This document shows, piece by piece, positions 46,169-54,175 of a stretch of DNA of 64,000 nucleotides. The notes beneath the pieces were generated by a model that was not told the DNA's origin, ran no database searches, and saw only the letters and a program-made list of their open reading frames with translations. The first letter of the stretch is position 1, and every line of letters starts with the position of its first letter. This stretch comes from Neobacillus rhizophilus (GTDB lineage Bacteria; Bacillota; Bacilli; Bacillales; Cytobacillaceae): positions 522,103 through 586,102 of the forward strand of contig NZ_JAGYPF010000002.1 in NCBI RefSeq assembly GCF_018343535.1. The letters run 5' to 3'. The translations under genes were made by a program, and so were the position numbers.

Positions 46169-46821
46169 CCAACAAAGATATTCAAGAGTTGATAGCTAAG
46201 CGCGCGGCAGCAGAACTGAAGCCAAACTCGGTTGTGAACCTTGGAATCGGGATTCCAACGCTTATCGCGAAATATGTCGAGCCGGGTTCGGTCTTTTTCC
46301 ACACTGAAAATGGAATGCTTGGGGTGGAAGAGCTGACGAGCGAAGAGGATCTTGATCCAAGCTTGGTCAATGCCGGAAAGCTACCTATTTCAGAAGGTAT
46401 TGGGGCGTCTTACTTTAATAGCGCCGAATCATTCGCCATGATACGCGGCGGGCATGTGAATGTCGCCATCCTTGGTGCGCTTCAGGTCGATCAGGAAGGC
46501 TACATTGCCAACTGGGCGATTCCTGGAAAAAATATCATGGGTGTCGGCGGCGCGATGGATCTGTTGAGCGGGGCCGGCAAGGTGATTGTTACGACCAATC
46601 ATACTTCAAAAAACAGCGAGTCCAAAATCGTGGCGAAGTGTTCCTATCCGATCACGTCGCTTCGGAAAGTTGATGTCATCATTACTGAATTAGCGGTATT
46701 TAAGATTGAAGATGGAAAGCTCGTGCTGAAGGAATTAATGCCGGGTGTGAGCTTGGATGAAGTGAAGGAAAAGACTGAGGCGTCTTTTGAAATAAGTGAA
46801 GAGATTATTGTCTTAAGGTAG
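46165..46821 (+). CDS. atoA: 3-oxoacid CoA-transferase subunit B
   Basis: A 218-residue beta subunit with the catalytic Glu in FHTENGMLG, VNLGIGIPTLIAKYV at the N-terminus, AMIRGGHVNVAILGALQV and GAMDLLSGAGKVIV. It forms the active heteromer with the product of the overlapping upstream gene. The four-base overlap indicates coupled translation. Confidence 0.92.
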   Translation: MTNKDIQELIAKRAAAELKPNSVVNLGIGIPTLIAKYVEPGSVFFHTENGMLGVEELTSEEDLDPSLVNAGKLPISEGIGASYFNSAESFAMIRGGHVNVAILGALQVDQEGYIANWAIPGKNIMGVGGAMDLLSGAGKVIVTTNHTSKNSESKIVAKCSYPITSLRKVDVIITELAVFKIEDGKLVLKELMPGVSLDEVKEKTEASFEISEEIIVLR

Positions 46822-46834
46822 GGAGATGGGAAGA

Positions 46835-48028
46835 ATGGATAATCGAGTATTTGTGGTCAGCGCTCAGCGGACCGCGGTTGGAAAAATCGGCGGCACATTA
46901 AAGGGACTAGAACCTGACGAGCTGCTGGTACCGTTATTTGAGGATTTACTGGCAAAAAAATTGATTCCAGTTGAAGAAATTGATGAAGTCATCATTGGCC
47001 AGGCAAAGCAAAGCCAGGACCAATCCAATATTGCGAGGAAGGCGCTTCTGATGGCGGATCTGCCTGAATCACTGCCAGGCTACACCGTTCATCGCGCCTG
47101 CGGTTCCGGCATGCAGGCCATCCATAATGCGTTTATGGCAATCCGGTCCGGCATCGGCCATGCCTACATTGTCGGCGGTGTCGAAAGCATGAGTGCCGCC
47201 CCTTATTACATCCGAAATGGCCGCTATGGCTTCTTGTCCGGCAACGCGGAAATTTTGGACCCGAATAAAGAAAGTCAGCCTGGTTCACAACCAGAAGATA
47301 AATATGGCCGGCTCGTGATGGGAATGACGGCTGAGAATCTTGCTGAGGATTACGCCATTTCCCGCGAGGAACAGGATGTTTTTGCCTATGAAAGCCAGGT
47401 AAAGGCGCATGAAGCGATCGAAAGCGGCGCCTTTGAGGATGAAATTGTTCCTGTGAAGATTTTTCAAAAAAAGGGCGAGCCAATTGTCTTTTCGGTAGAT
47501 GAGCACCCTCGGAAAACCAATTTGGAAAAATTGGCTGCACTGAAGCCTGCCTTTAAAAAGGACGGAACGGTGACAGCCGGGAATGCCTCCGGATTGAATG
47601 ACGGAGCTTCAATGCTGCTAGTGGTATCCGGGGATATGGTCGAAAAATATAATCTTGAGCCGTTAGCGGAAATTACGGCGCTCGGGCTTTCCGGCGTACA
47701 ACCTGACCGGATGGGAATCGGCCCGGTGGAAGCAAGTGAAAGAGCGTTAAAAATGGCTGGAATCAGCAAAGACGAGTTGGATTTGGTAGAATTAAATGAA
47801 GCGTTTGCAGCCCAGGCACTAGCGTGCTTGAAAGAATTGAAGCTGCCAATGGAAAAGGTAAACGTCAACGGCGGAGCCATCGCCCTTGGACACCCAATCG
47901 GCAACAGCGGCGCCAGAATCTGCGTATCGCTCATCCACGCTATGAACAAAAGACAAGCAAAATGGGGCCTCGGCACCCTATGCATCGCCGGCGGCCAAGG
48001 AATCGCCACAGTTTTTCGTTCAGTATGA
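46835..48028 (+). CDS. Thiolase (acetyl-CoA acetyltransferase type)
   Basis: A 397-residue thiolase: nucleophilic Cys in HRACGSGMQAIHNA, NEAFAAQALACLKEL, the His in GGAIALGHPIGNSGAR and the second Cys in GTLCIAGGQG. It would split acetoacetyl-CoA into two acetyl-CoA, completing acetoacetate use after AtoDA. With a pca context it could instead act on 3-oxoadipyl-CoA. ATG 46835 is spaced better from GGGAG than ATG 46826. The stop is followed by four tandem repeat units. Confidence 0.9.
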   Translation: MDNRVFVVSAQRTAVGKIGGTLKGLEPDELLVPLFEDLLAKKLIPVEEIDEVIIGQAKQSQDQSNIARKALLMADLPESLPGYTVHRACGSGMQAIHNAFMAIRSGIGHAYIVGGVESMSAAPYYIRNGRYGFLSGNAEILDPNKESQPGSQPEDKYGRLVMGMTAENLAEDYAISREEQDVFAYESQVKAHEAIESGAFEDEIVPVKIFQKKGEPIVFSVDEHPRKTNLEKLAALKPAFKKDGTVTAGNASGLNDGASMLLVVSGDMVEKYNLEPLAEITALGLSGVQPDRMGIGPVEASERALKMAGISKDELDLVELNEAFAAQALACLKELKLPMEKVNVNGGAIALGHPIGNSGARICVSLIHAMNKRQAKWGLGTLCIAGGQGIATVFRSV

Positions 48029-48036
48029 GGCATAGG

Positions 48037-48172
48037 TGAGGCAAGGGGACGGTTCTCATGCATCATTTTTTGAGGCAGAGGGACGGTTCTCGTGCATCAC
48101 TTTTTGGTTCAGGGTGAGGCATGGGGACGGTTCTTATGCATCATTTTTTGAGGCATGGGGGACGGTCCTTAG
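48037..48172 (+). repeat. Four REP-like units in tandem direct orientation
   Basis: Plus units at 48037-48065, 48071-48099 and 48115-48143, and a truncated one at 48149-48172. The thiolase TGA stop (48026-48028) begins a further aborted left arm, TGAGGCATAGG. Confidence 0.87.
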
Positions 48173-48198
48173 AAAAATAAATGTTTGGAGATGGTGAC

Positions 48199-48939
48199 AT
48201 GTCAACAGAATTTAATGGGTTGGAATTTTTCGAACAGGTATACGGTCAGGTTCCAGAATGGGTAGCCAAAATGCATCATTTTGCTCCTAAGGCGCTTGAA
48301 TATTACACAAAATTACGGGGCGAAATTTTAGTAGACGGAGCCCTTTCCAAAAAAGAAAAAGAATTAATCTTAGTCGGCATCAATGCGGCCCGGCGCTATG
48401 AACGCAGCATGATCTACCACACCAAGGGCGCCATCGACTCAGGCGCGACTCTCGAAGAACTTGCAGACATCCTATCCGTCTGCATCATCTCCAGGGGCAT
48501 CCCAGCCTGGTTCACCGGCGTAAAAGCCCTAGAATACGCAGTTTCTGAATTAGGAGTGAAGCAAGGGGACGGTTCTCCTTCCTCATTTTTGGAAGATGAA
48601 GAGGTAAGTGCCCTGGCATATTATGAAAAAGAAGCAGGCGGAGAGCTTCCTGGCTGGGTGAAGGTTTTACATCAATATAACCCGGCATGTCTAGAAGGAT
48701 ACGCTGACTTAAGAAAAACAGTCCTAAGAGACCATGTCGTCTCTCGTAAATTGAAAGAACTAGTTTTAGTCGGAATCAACGTCGCGGAAATGTATCCAAA
48801 AGGGATCGAGCTCCATATCAACGGAGCCAAAAAATTCGGAGCAACCGACGCCGAAATCGCCGATGTCTCCCTAGTCGCCCTACTGACTGCAGGCATCCCA
48901 GCCTGGTTTGAAGGCAGCGATTTTTTAGAAGTTGAGTGA
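48199..48939 (+). CDS. Two-domain carboxymuconolactone decarboxylase-like protein with internal REP
   Basis: A 246-residue protein with two CMD-like halves (about 8-120 and 135-245), each with a KKEKELILVGINAARRYERS or RKLKELVLVGINVAEMYPKG core. The CxxC and adjacent residues used in AhpD-type redox catalysis are absent in both halves; His remains. The linker between halves (about residues 120-130, KQGDGSPSSF) is translated from a repeat unit inserted in frame. It could be a PcaC-like decarboxylase, given the enol-lactonase gene next door. ATG 48199 follows GGAGATGG. Confidence 0.78.
   Translation: MSTEFNGLEFFEQVYGQVPEWVAKMHHFAPKALEYYTKLRGEILVDGALSKKEKELILVGINAARRYERSMIYHTKGAIDSGATLEELADILSVCIISRGIPAWFTGVKALEYAVSELGVKQGDGSPSSFLEDEEVSALAYYEKEAGGELPGWVKVLHQYNPACLEGYADLRKTVLRDHVVSRKLKELVLVGINVAEMYPKGIELHINGAKKFGATDAEIADVSLVALLTAGIPAWFEGSDFLEVE
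48557..48585 (+). repeat. REP-like unit inside a coding region
   Basis: A complete plus unit (TGAAGCAAG, GGGACGGTTCT, CCTTCCTCA). Its TGA is out of frame, so the host frame stays open and reads KQGDGSPSS. Confidence 0.85.
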
Positions 48940-48947
48940 TGTGTAGG

Positions 48948-48976
48948 TGATGCAAGGGGACGGTTCTCCTGCTTCA
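48948..48976 (+). repeat. REP-like unit
   Basis: A plus unit nine bases after the CMD gene's stop. Confidence 0.87.
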
Positions 48977-49019
48977 TCCCTTTTTAAAAGGCTATTATAA
49001 GTTACAGGGGTGTTTTTTC

Positions 49020-49805
49020 ATGAATTTTATCGATGTTAACGGGGTTCGTCTGCATTACCGTTTTGACGGGGCGGAGGAGCTTCCGGTTGTAGTCCTATCC
49101 AACTCGCTAGGAACGGACCTTACCATGTGGGATCCCCAAATAGAAGAGTTAACGAAATATTTCCGTGTGCTGCGTTATGACACACGGGGTCATGGGGCTT
49201 CAGATGTCCCTGCTGGTCCCTATTCCATTGATCAGCTTGGCCAGGATGTTGTGGGCCTATTAGACGGTTTGGGGATTGAGCTTGCCCACTTTGCCGGCGT
49301 TTCGATGGGCGGCATGACTGGCATGTGGCTGGCGCTGAATGCTCCCGAGCGCCTTGGAAAACTGGCACTATGCAATACGGCTGCCTTTATCGGGCCGCGT
49401 GAAATTTGGGATACCAGAATTTCTGCTGTGCAAAACAGCGGGATGGGGCCAATCTCTGAGGGTGTCATAGCGCGTTGGTTTACAGAATCCTACGTGCAGC
49501 AAGGGCCGGAGGAAGTGGAGCAAGTCAAAAAGGTGTTTTTAGAAACGGCTGCAGATGGCTATGCTGCGGCCTGTGCCGCGGTCAGGGACATGGACGAGCG
49601 TGACACGGTGGAAAATATTACCGTGCCGACATTGGTCATCTCGAGCAAAGATGACTTGGCTACTCCTCCACGCGACGGTCAGTACTTAACCGGCCAAATT
49701 GAGGGTGCACGTTATGTTGAACTTGAAGGGTCACACCTTTCCAATATCGAAACCTCAAAAGAGTTTACAAAGGCATTGGTAGATTTTCTGCGAGGGATTG
49801 CTTAA
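49020..49805 (+). CDS. pcaD: 3-oxoadipate enol-lactonase-like alpha/beta-hydrolase
   Basis: A 261-residue alpha/beta-hydrolase: DTRGHGASDVPAGPYS, nucleophile elbow FAGVSMGGMTGMWLA, SSKDDLATPP with the acid residue, and the His in GSHLSNIE. The whole length aligns with PcaD in memory. It hydrolyses 3-oxoadipate enol-lactone to 3-oxoadipate. With the CMD gene upstream, and possibly the CoA-transferase and thiolase, this gives a lower beta-ketoadipate branch, though the early pca genes are missing here. ATG follows a weak AGGGGTG. Confidence 0.8.
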   Translation: MNFIDVNGVRLHYRFDGAEELPVVVLSNSLGTDLTMWDPQIEELTKYFRVLRYDTRGHGASDVPAGPYSIDQLGQDVVGLLDGLGIELAHFAGVSMGGMTGMWLALNAPERLGKLALCNTAAFIGPREIWDTRISAVQNSGMGPISEGVIARWFTESYVQQGPEEVEQVKKVFLETAADGYAAACAAVRDMDERDTVENITVPTLVISSKDDLATPPRDGQYLTGQIEGARYVELEGSHLSNIETSKEFTKALVDFLRGIA

Positions 49806-49850
49806 ATTCTTATAGAAAAAAATACCTTTAACCGTCATATCACAGCCTAA

Positions 49851-49888
49851 AGCCCAACTAGCAATCGTCCGCTAGTTGGGCTTTTTTG
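49851..49888. terminator. Terminator, CCCAACTAGC family
   Basis: AAGCCCAACTAGC pairs with GCTAGTTGGGCTT with loop AATCGTCC, followed by TTTT. The stem and loop are nearly identical to the terminator at 53357. Confidence 0.9.
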
Positions 49889-49903
49889 TGCGAAAACCTG
49901 AGA

Positions 49904-49976
49904 TGAGGCATGAGAACCGTCCCTCTGTTTCATGCAAATACCTATAATGATGCACGAGAACCGTCCCCATGCATCA
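49904..49976 (-). repeat. Two REP-like units in minus orientation
   Basis: Units at 49904-49932 and 49948-49976, after the terminator. Confidence 0.87.
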
Positions 49977-49996
49977 CTTACACAATTTAAAAAAGA

Positions 49997-50025
49997 TTGA
50001 CTATGATGATTCATTCTATTAATAT
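49997..50025 (+). promoter_or_regulatory. Sigma-A promoter of the T-box operon
   Basis: TTGACT (49997-50002), a 17-base spacer and TAATAT (50020-50025). Confidence 0.7.
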
Positions 50026-50031
50026 ATCCAT

Positions 50032-50228
50032 ATACTTAACTGCGTAAAAGCATAAAAGCATAAAAGCGTTTAATTGTTAAAGCGACTGATATCATCTTTG
50101 AAATCAGAGCTTGGTAGGGAACTAGGGGCCAGCTTCGGCCGTTATCTAAACAAGCGAGCAGAAGGTTAATCTGCTAACTAGGGTGGTACCGTGGAGCTTC
50201 CTTCCCTTTGAGGGATGGGGCTTTTTTA
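50032..50228 (+). ncRNA. T-box leader RNA
   Basis: The T-box sequence AACTAGGGTGGTACCGTGG is at 50176-50194, preceded by a GCAGA/TCTGC stem and by GGCCGTTATC, both normal T-box landmarks. The competing terminator pairs AGCTTCCTTCCC with GGGATGGGGCTT and ends in T6 at 50222-50227. The TGGT bulge would accept a tRNA with discriminator A. The region available for Stem I (about 50035-50108) is short and lacks the usual AGAGAG and GGTG landmarks; ATC near 50090-50096 is a possible Ile specifier, but I would not call it. Confidence 0.82.
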
Positions 50229-50260
50229 ATTCTATTAAATTATCTAAGGAGAAGGTGTAC

Positions 50261-51673
50261 ATGAAAAAAGAACTGTCTACAGGGAAGTCGCTCATTCCTA
50301 TTATTGCCTTGATTGGCGCTGCTGCGCTTTCTATTTTCATTTGGAAAGCGGGGATGCATATTCCGTTAATGATTGGAGTGATCGCAGCAGCCATTGTTTC
50401 CATTATGGCCGGGTGGAGTTGGGATGATGTCCAAAAGATGATGGTAAATGGTGTTTCAAGAGCGTTGCCTGCCGTATTTATTTTGCTTATTATCGGGATT
50501 ATTGTCGGCACATGGATTGCGAGCGGCGTCATTCCGACGATGATTTACTATGGATTGTCCATTATTAAACCTGCCATGTTTGTACCGATTGTGGCACTGG
50601 TTACCGGAATTATCTCTATTACACTAGGAAGCTCGTTTACTTCTATTGCAACAATTGGCCTTGCTTTCATGGCGATCGGAGAAGGCCTTGGTTTCTCTCC
50701 AGGACTTGTAGCAGGAGCGGTGATTTCAGGAGCCTATTTTGGAGATAAATTATCTCCCCTGTCCGATACCACCAACATTGCTCCAGCGATGGCTGAAACC
50801 GACTTGTTTAGTCATGTCAAGCACATGCTTTGGGATACGATTCCAGCTTTTCTACTTTCCATTCTATTGTATTGGGTAGTGGGCCAGTCAGCAGGGATCC
50901 ATGGCGGGGCAGATACAAAGGTCATTGGTGCAATGAAAACAGGTTTGGATGATGTTTTTGTCATACACCCCTTACTATTATTGGTGCCGGTATTTACCAT
51001 TATTTTAATGGTAAAAAAAATACCTGCCATTCCGGCATTAATGGGTGTCGGTATTTTAGGCGGTGTGCTCGCCATCTTCGTTCAGGGGTCTTCCGTAACT
51101 ACTGTCATTCAAGTCATGACAAGCGGATTCCATGCAGAATCTGGAATAAAAGCATTAGATTCCTTGTTAAATCGAGGAGGACTTATGTCGATGCTGGGGA
51201 CAATTGGTTTGTTAATTTTAGCAACCGCACTTGGGGGAATTTTAGAAGAGACGGGTTCGTTCGAGGTATTAACTAAAAAGATGATGTCAAAAGTTCATTC
51301 TACTGGCACCTTAATCAGCACCACCATTCTTTCTACCTTTATAGTCGCATTTGCCAGCGGGGCACAATTTTTAGCCATCATTTTACCAGCAAGAACATTT
51401 GTCAAAAATTATAAAAAGATGGGGATTGATACGAAGAACCTTTCTCGCTGTGTAGAAGCCGCAGGAACAGTTGGAATCAACCTTGTTCCGTGGGGGGTAC
51501 CGGCTGTATTTGCTGCGGGAATACTCGGTGTTAGTCCAGGTGAATTTATTCCGTTTGCGTTCTTTGCCTTCCTTGTCCCACTCATGAATATTTTATTCGG
51601 ATTTACCGGTTGGACGATTACAAAGAAAAACTATGAAGGCGAAACAAATCACAAAAGGAGTGTTTCACTATGA
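50261..51673 (+). CDS. NhaC family Na+/H+ antiporter-like transporter
   Basis: A 470-residue membrane protein with about twelve segments. GSSFTSIATIGLAFMAIGEGLG, SGAYFGDKLSPLSDTTNIAPAM and VGINLVPWGVPAVFAAGILG are NhaC signatures. Some NhaC proteins exchange amino acids or organic acids rather than protons only; control by a T-box suggests this one handles an amino acid or its product. ATG 50261 follows AAGGAGAAGG; the frame open to 50183 runs through the T-box. It overlaps the next gene by four bases. Confidence 0.88.
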   Translation: MKKELSTGKSLIPIIALIGAAALSIFIWKAGMHIPLMIGVIAAAIVSIMAGWSWDDVQKMMVNGVSRALPAVFILLIIGIIVGTWIASGVIPTMIYYGLSIIKPAMFVPIVALVTGIISITLGSSFTSIATIGLAFMAIGEGLGFSPGLVAGAVISGAYFGDKLSPLSDTTNIAPAMAETDLFSHVKHMLWDTIPAFLLSILLYWVVGQSAGIHGGADTKVIGAMKTGLDDVFVIHPLLLLVPVFTIILMVKKIPAIPALMGVGILGGVLAIFVQGSSVTTVIQVMTSGFHAESGIKALDSLLNRGGLMSMLGTIGLLILATALGGILEETGSFEVLTKKMMSKVHSTGTLISTTILSTFIVAFASGAQFLAIILPARTFVKNYKKMGIDTKNLSRCVEAAGTVGINLVPWGVPAVFAAGILGVSPGEFIPFAFFAFLVPLMNILFGFTGWTITKKNYEGETNHKRSVSL

Positions 51674-52536
51674 GTGAGGTCATCTTAAGCGTAATAGGAA
51701 CTGCTCAAGATGCTGGGCTGCCCCATCCAAATTGTTTTTGTAAAAATTGTTCAGAGGCAATCAGAAACCCGCAGTTTAGACGCCTTGCCGCATCGTTGGC
51801 GATTGTAGAACCCAATGAGCAAACATGGCATTTGATTGATGCATCGCCTGATCTGAAGGAGCAAATGGCAAGGCTGCAAATGAAATACAACCTGCAAACC
51901 AAGCTAATGGATCATATTTTTTTAACTCATGCCCATTTGGGACATTACCCCGGTCTATTATTTTTAGGAAGAGAAGCCATTGGCGCAAAGGGAATCCCGG
52001 TAATGGCCGGGTCAAAAATGAAGTATTTATTAGAAGAACAGGCTCCATGGAGCCAATTAACCAAGCTTGGCAATATAAGTGTCCAAGAAATCCAGGATAG
52101 CCAGGACATTCGGGTTTCTCCTCGTGTTACTGTAACACCTGTTGAAGTACCGCATCGAAATGAATTTTCGGAGACATTTGCTTTTTGGATTAAGGGGCCA
52201 AATAAGAAAGTCCTCTACGTTCCAGATATTGATCGCTGGCACGAGTGGGACTATGATATTCACTCCGTTTGCGAGGAAGCAGACATATGTTTACTCGATG
52301 GGACCTTTCATTCTGAAAAAGACCTTGAAAATATTGGGCGGGATTATCGCGAAATCCCCCATCCGCTCATGACAGAAACAATGGACCTGCTGCAAGATTT
52401 AACAAAAACGACTGAGATTTATTTCACCCATTTAAATCATTCAAATCCTGCAATCGATTCGGAGCAGGAGATTCGGAGCCAAATTGAGGCGAATGGCTTT
52501 CATATTGCAGAAGAGGGGATGGAGTTTAGGTTATAA
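51670..52536 (+). CDS. MBL-fold metallohydrolase, PqqB-like
   Basis: 288 residues: VIGTAQDAGLPHPNCFCKNC, a metal motif reading HAHLGHYPGLLFLG (HxHxxH with Leu in place of the usual Asp), VTVTPVEVPHRNEFSETFAFWI and IYFTHLNHSNP resemble PqqB. PqqB hydroxylates a tyrosine in the PQQ precursor peptide; no pqqA, C, D or E is here, so PQQ synthesis is unlikely and another substrate is probable. It is coupled to the NhaC gene (ATGA overlap) and thus under the same T-box. Confidence 0.82.
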   Translation: MSEVILSVIGTAQDAGLPHPNCFCKNCSEAIRNPQFRRLAASLAIVEPNEQTWHLIDASPDLKEQMARLQMKYNLQTKLMDHIFLTHAHLGHYPGLLFLGREAIGAKGIPVMAGSKMKYLLEEQAPWSQLTKLGNISVQEIQDSQDIRVSPRVTVTPVEVPHRNEFSETFAFWIKGPNKKVLYVPDIDRWHEWDYDIHSVCEEADICLLDGTFHSEKDLENIGRDYREIPHPLMTETMDLLQDLTKTTEIYFTHLNHSNPAIDSEQEIRSQIEANGFHIAEEGMEFRL

Positions 52537-52571
52537 TCCCGCTAAATAATTTGGTTCGGTCATAATATTAA

Positions 52572-52607
52572 TGAAAGCCAATTCATATTCGAATGGCTTT
52601 CATTTTT
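52572..52607. terminator. Terminator
   Basis: TGAAAGCCA pairs with TGGCTTTCA, with an ATTC/GAAT inner stem, followed by TTTTT. Confidence 0.8.
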
Positions 52608-52653
52608 GCCTTTAATACTAATGTTTCTGTTACTTTAAATCATATTTTTCACT

Positions 52654-53226
52654 TTAAAATAAAAACCTTCCGATACTAATTAGACTGCTGAGAATTCCCA
52701 GCCCGCCTAATGCTCCTTTTCCAACCTTAAGTAAACCTCCGAACATCCCCGGTTGACCTTGACCCGCGTTATTCCACCAGCCCATCGGAACTCTCGGATT
52801 ACCCCAGCCTGCTGGATAGCCATAATTACCCCAGTCTGGCAGACGTCCAGGACCTCCCCAGCCCATCATTTGCCCTTGAGTGTTCAAACCTGTTTGATTC
52901 ACTGGCGCCCAAGTGGCTGGCTGTCCATGAGCGCTTAAACCCGTTTGATTCACTGGCGTCCAGCTGGTTGGCTGTCCATGAGCATTTAAACCTGCCTGAT
53001 TTACATGCACCGCCCAATTAACTGGATGTCCAGAGTTATTACCAACCGGATTCCACCAACCTACTGGATTGACTGGACCACTCCAGCCTGCTGAACTTCC
53101 AAGACCATTTATTTGGTTAGGTTTAGGCATTTGTTGCTGAAAGTGTAATGGTGGTGCAAAAATTTGAGTTTGGTTATTATATGACTGCCTTTGTTCCGCT
53201 AATTTCGTATATTTATAATGGTACAT
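52654..53226 (-). CDS. Low-complexity Gly/Trp/Asn-rich repeat protein
   Basis: A 190-residue protein of unknown function. The middle has three or four copies of a 17-18 residue unit of the form VNQTGL-AHGQPATWAP, flanked by Gly-Trp-Pro-Asn-rich stretches (GWSGPVNPVGWWNPVG, YPAGWGNPRVPMGWW). The C-terminus (MFGGLLKVGKGALGGLGILSSLISIGRFLF) is a hydrophobic, glycine-rich helix. Composition recalls spore coat or exosporium proteins, but that is inference. ATG 53226 lies eight bases after GGGGGG. It is transcribed towards the T-box operon's terminator. Confidence 0.7.
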   Translation of the reverse strand: MYHYKYTKLAEQRQSYNNQTQIFAPPLHFQQQMPKPNQINGLGSSAGWSGPVNPVGWWNPVGNNSGHPVNWAVHVNQAGLNAHGQPTSWTPVNQTGLSAHGQPATWAPVNQTGLNTQGQMMGWGGPGRLPDWGNYGYPAGWGNPRVPMGWWNNAGQGQPGMFGGLLKVGKGALGGLGILSSLISIGRFLF

Positions 53227-53356
53227 ATGCATAGCCCCCCTATCTTAAAAACATCATGTTAAGGTTAAGCTATGTCATTTGGCTTTTTATGATTGGTTAA
53301 ATAACTACTTGAATAAGCCAAAATAAAAATAAATAAAGTCCGCCGGCAGAAAATCT

Positions 53357-53397
53357 AAAGGCCCAACCAGCAATCGTCCGCTAGTTGGGCCTTTTTG
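53357..53397. terminator. Terminator, CCCAACTAGC family
   Basis: AAAGGCCCAACCAGC pairs with GCTAGTTGGGCCTTT with loop AATCGTCC (one mispair), followed by TTTTGTGCGAG. It is close to the copy at 49851. Confidence 0.88.
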
Positions 53398-53412
53398 TGC
53401 GAGAAAACAGAA

Positions 53413-53441
53413 TGAGGCACAAGAACCGTCCCCATGCCTCA
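53413..53441 (-). repeat. REP-like unit sharing the MarR stop codon
   Basis: A minus unit whose terminal TGA (complement of 53439-53441) is the stop of the MarR gene. Confidence 0.88.
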
Positions 53442-53888
53442 CTTCGATGTATTCTCAGACAAAATGGATGATATTTTGATGTAGACTAATAGGTCTTCTT
53501 CGGAAAATTGGTGTAGTTTGTTTAGTATTTTGGTATATTCCTGTTTATCTAATTGGTAATGGAAATCGTAAACCATCTTCCCTTTTTCTGTTAGTTCTAG
53601 GATGTATTCTCGTTTATCGATGGGGTTTTTGGATTTTAAAACTAGGCCTTTTTTGATTAGTTTATTAACCATTTGTGAGATGGCGCCTTTTGTTTTTTTT
53701 GTGAGATTGGCAAGCTCTGAAGCAGTCGTTTGGGTTTTGTTTCCGATTAAATTGATTGTATGTGCTTCGACCATATAAAGCTCATCTTCGGTACCGTACT
53801 TTCTAGGTATACTTTCGTAGGAGCTAATTTGTCTGGAAAGGTCATAGACAGATTCCATTAATTCATAAATAATCTCTTCCTTTTTCAT
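53439..53888 (-). CDS. MarR family transcriptional regulator
   Basis: A 149-residue winged-helix protein: TTASELANLTKKTKGAISQMVNKLIKKGLV for the recognition helix, and NPIDKREYILELTEKGK for the wing. It is divergent from the aminotransferase gene, and two palindromes lie in the shared promoter, so it probably represses the patB-permease operon. ATG follows AAAAAGGAG. Effector unknown. Confidence 0.9.
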   Translation of the reverse strand: MKKEEIIYELMESVYDLSRQISSYESIPRKYGTEDELYMVEAHTINLIGNKTQTTASELANLTKKTKGAISQMVNKLIKKGLVLKSKNPIDKREYILELTEKGKMVYDFHYQLDKQEYTKILNKLHQFSEEDLLVYIKISSILSENTSK

Positions 53889-54049
53889 TTCTGCTCCTTT
53901 TTAAAAATTTAATAGATTCTTATCTTTATTATAGCATAATACTTATTTTTCCAGTCACTTTTATCAGATGGAATAGCCTTCAATATTAATGAGAAGAAAG
54001 ACTTAACAATTATATTTCGATATAATTATTTTAATTTTCAGAATTTTTA

Positions 54050-54104
54050 TTGACTAAATATAGTATAGTTGCTAAACTATATTTAGATGGTTTAGGTACT
54101 AAAC
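54050..54104. promoter_or_regulatory. Promoter with two MarR operator-like palindromes
   Basis: TTGACT at 54050-54055 and a -10 region near 54073-54078. A palindrome ATAGTTGCTAAACTAT (54065-54080; ATAGTT/AACTAT arms) lies on the -10, and a second, perfect one, GTTTAGGTACTAAAC (54090-54104), lies near the transcription start. Both share a TAGTTTAG-like half-site. Confidence 0.65.
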
Positions 54105-54175
54105 TATCGTTAAAAGGACTTTTTCAAAAAATATTTGTAAGCGTTTTAATTCAAAAGAGGGGGAGTTGATTTCAA

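Noticed and set aside
51670..52536. A PQQ biosynthesis cluster
   Set aside because: Only a PqqB-like MBL protein is present; no pqqA, C, D or E is in the window.
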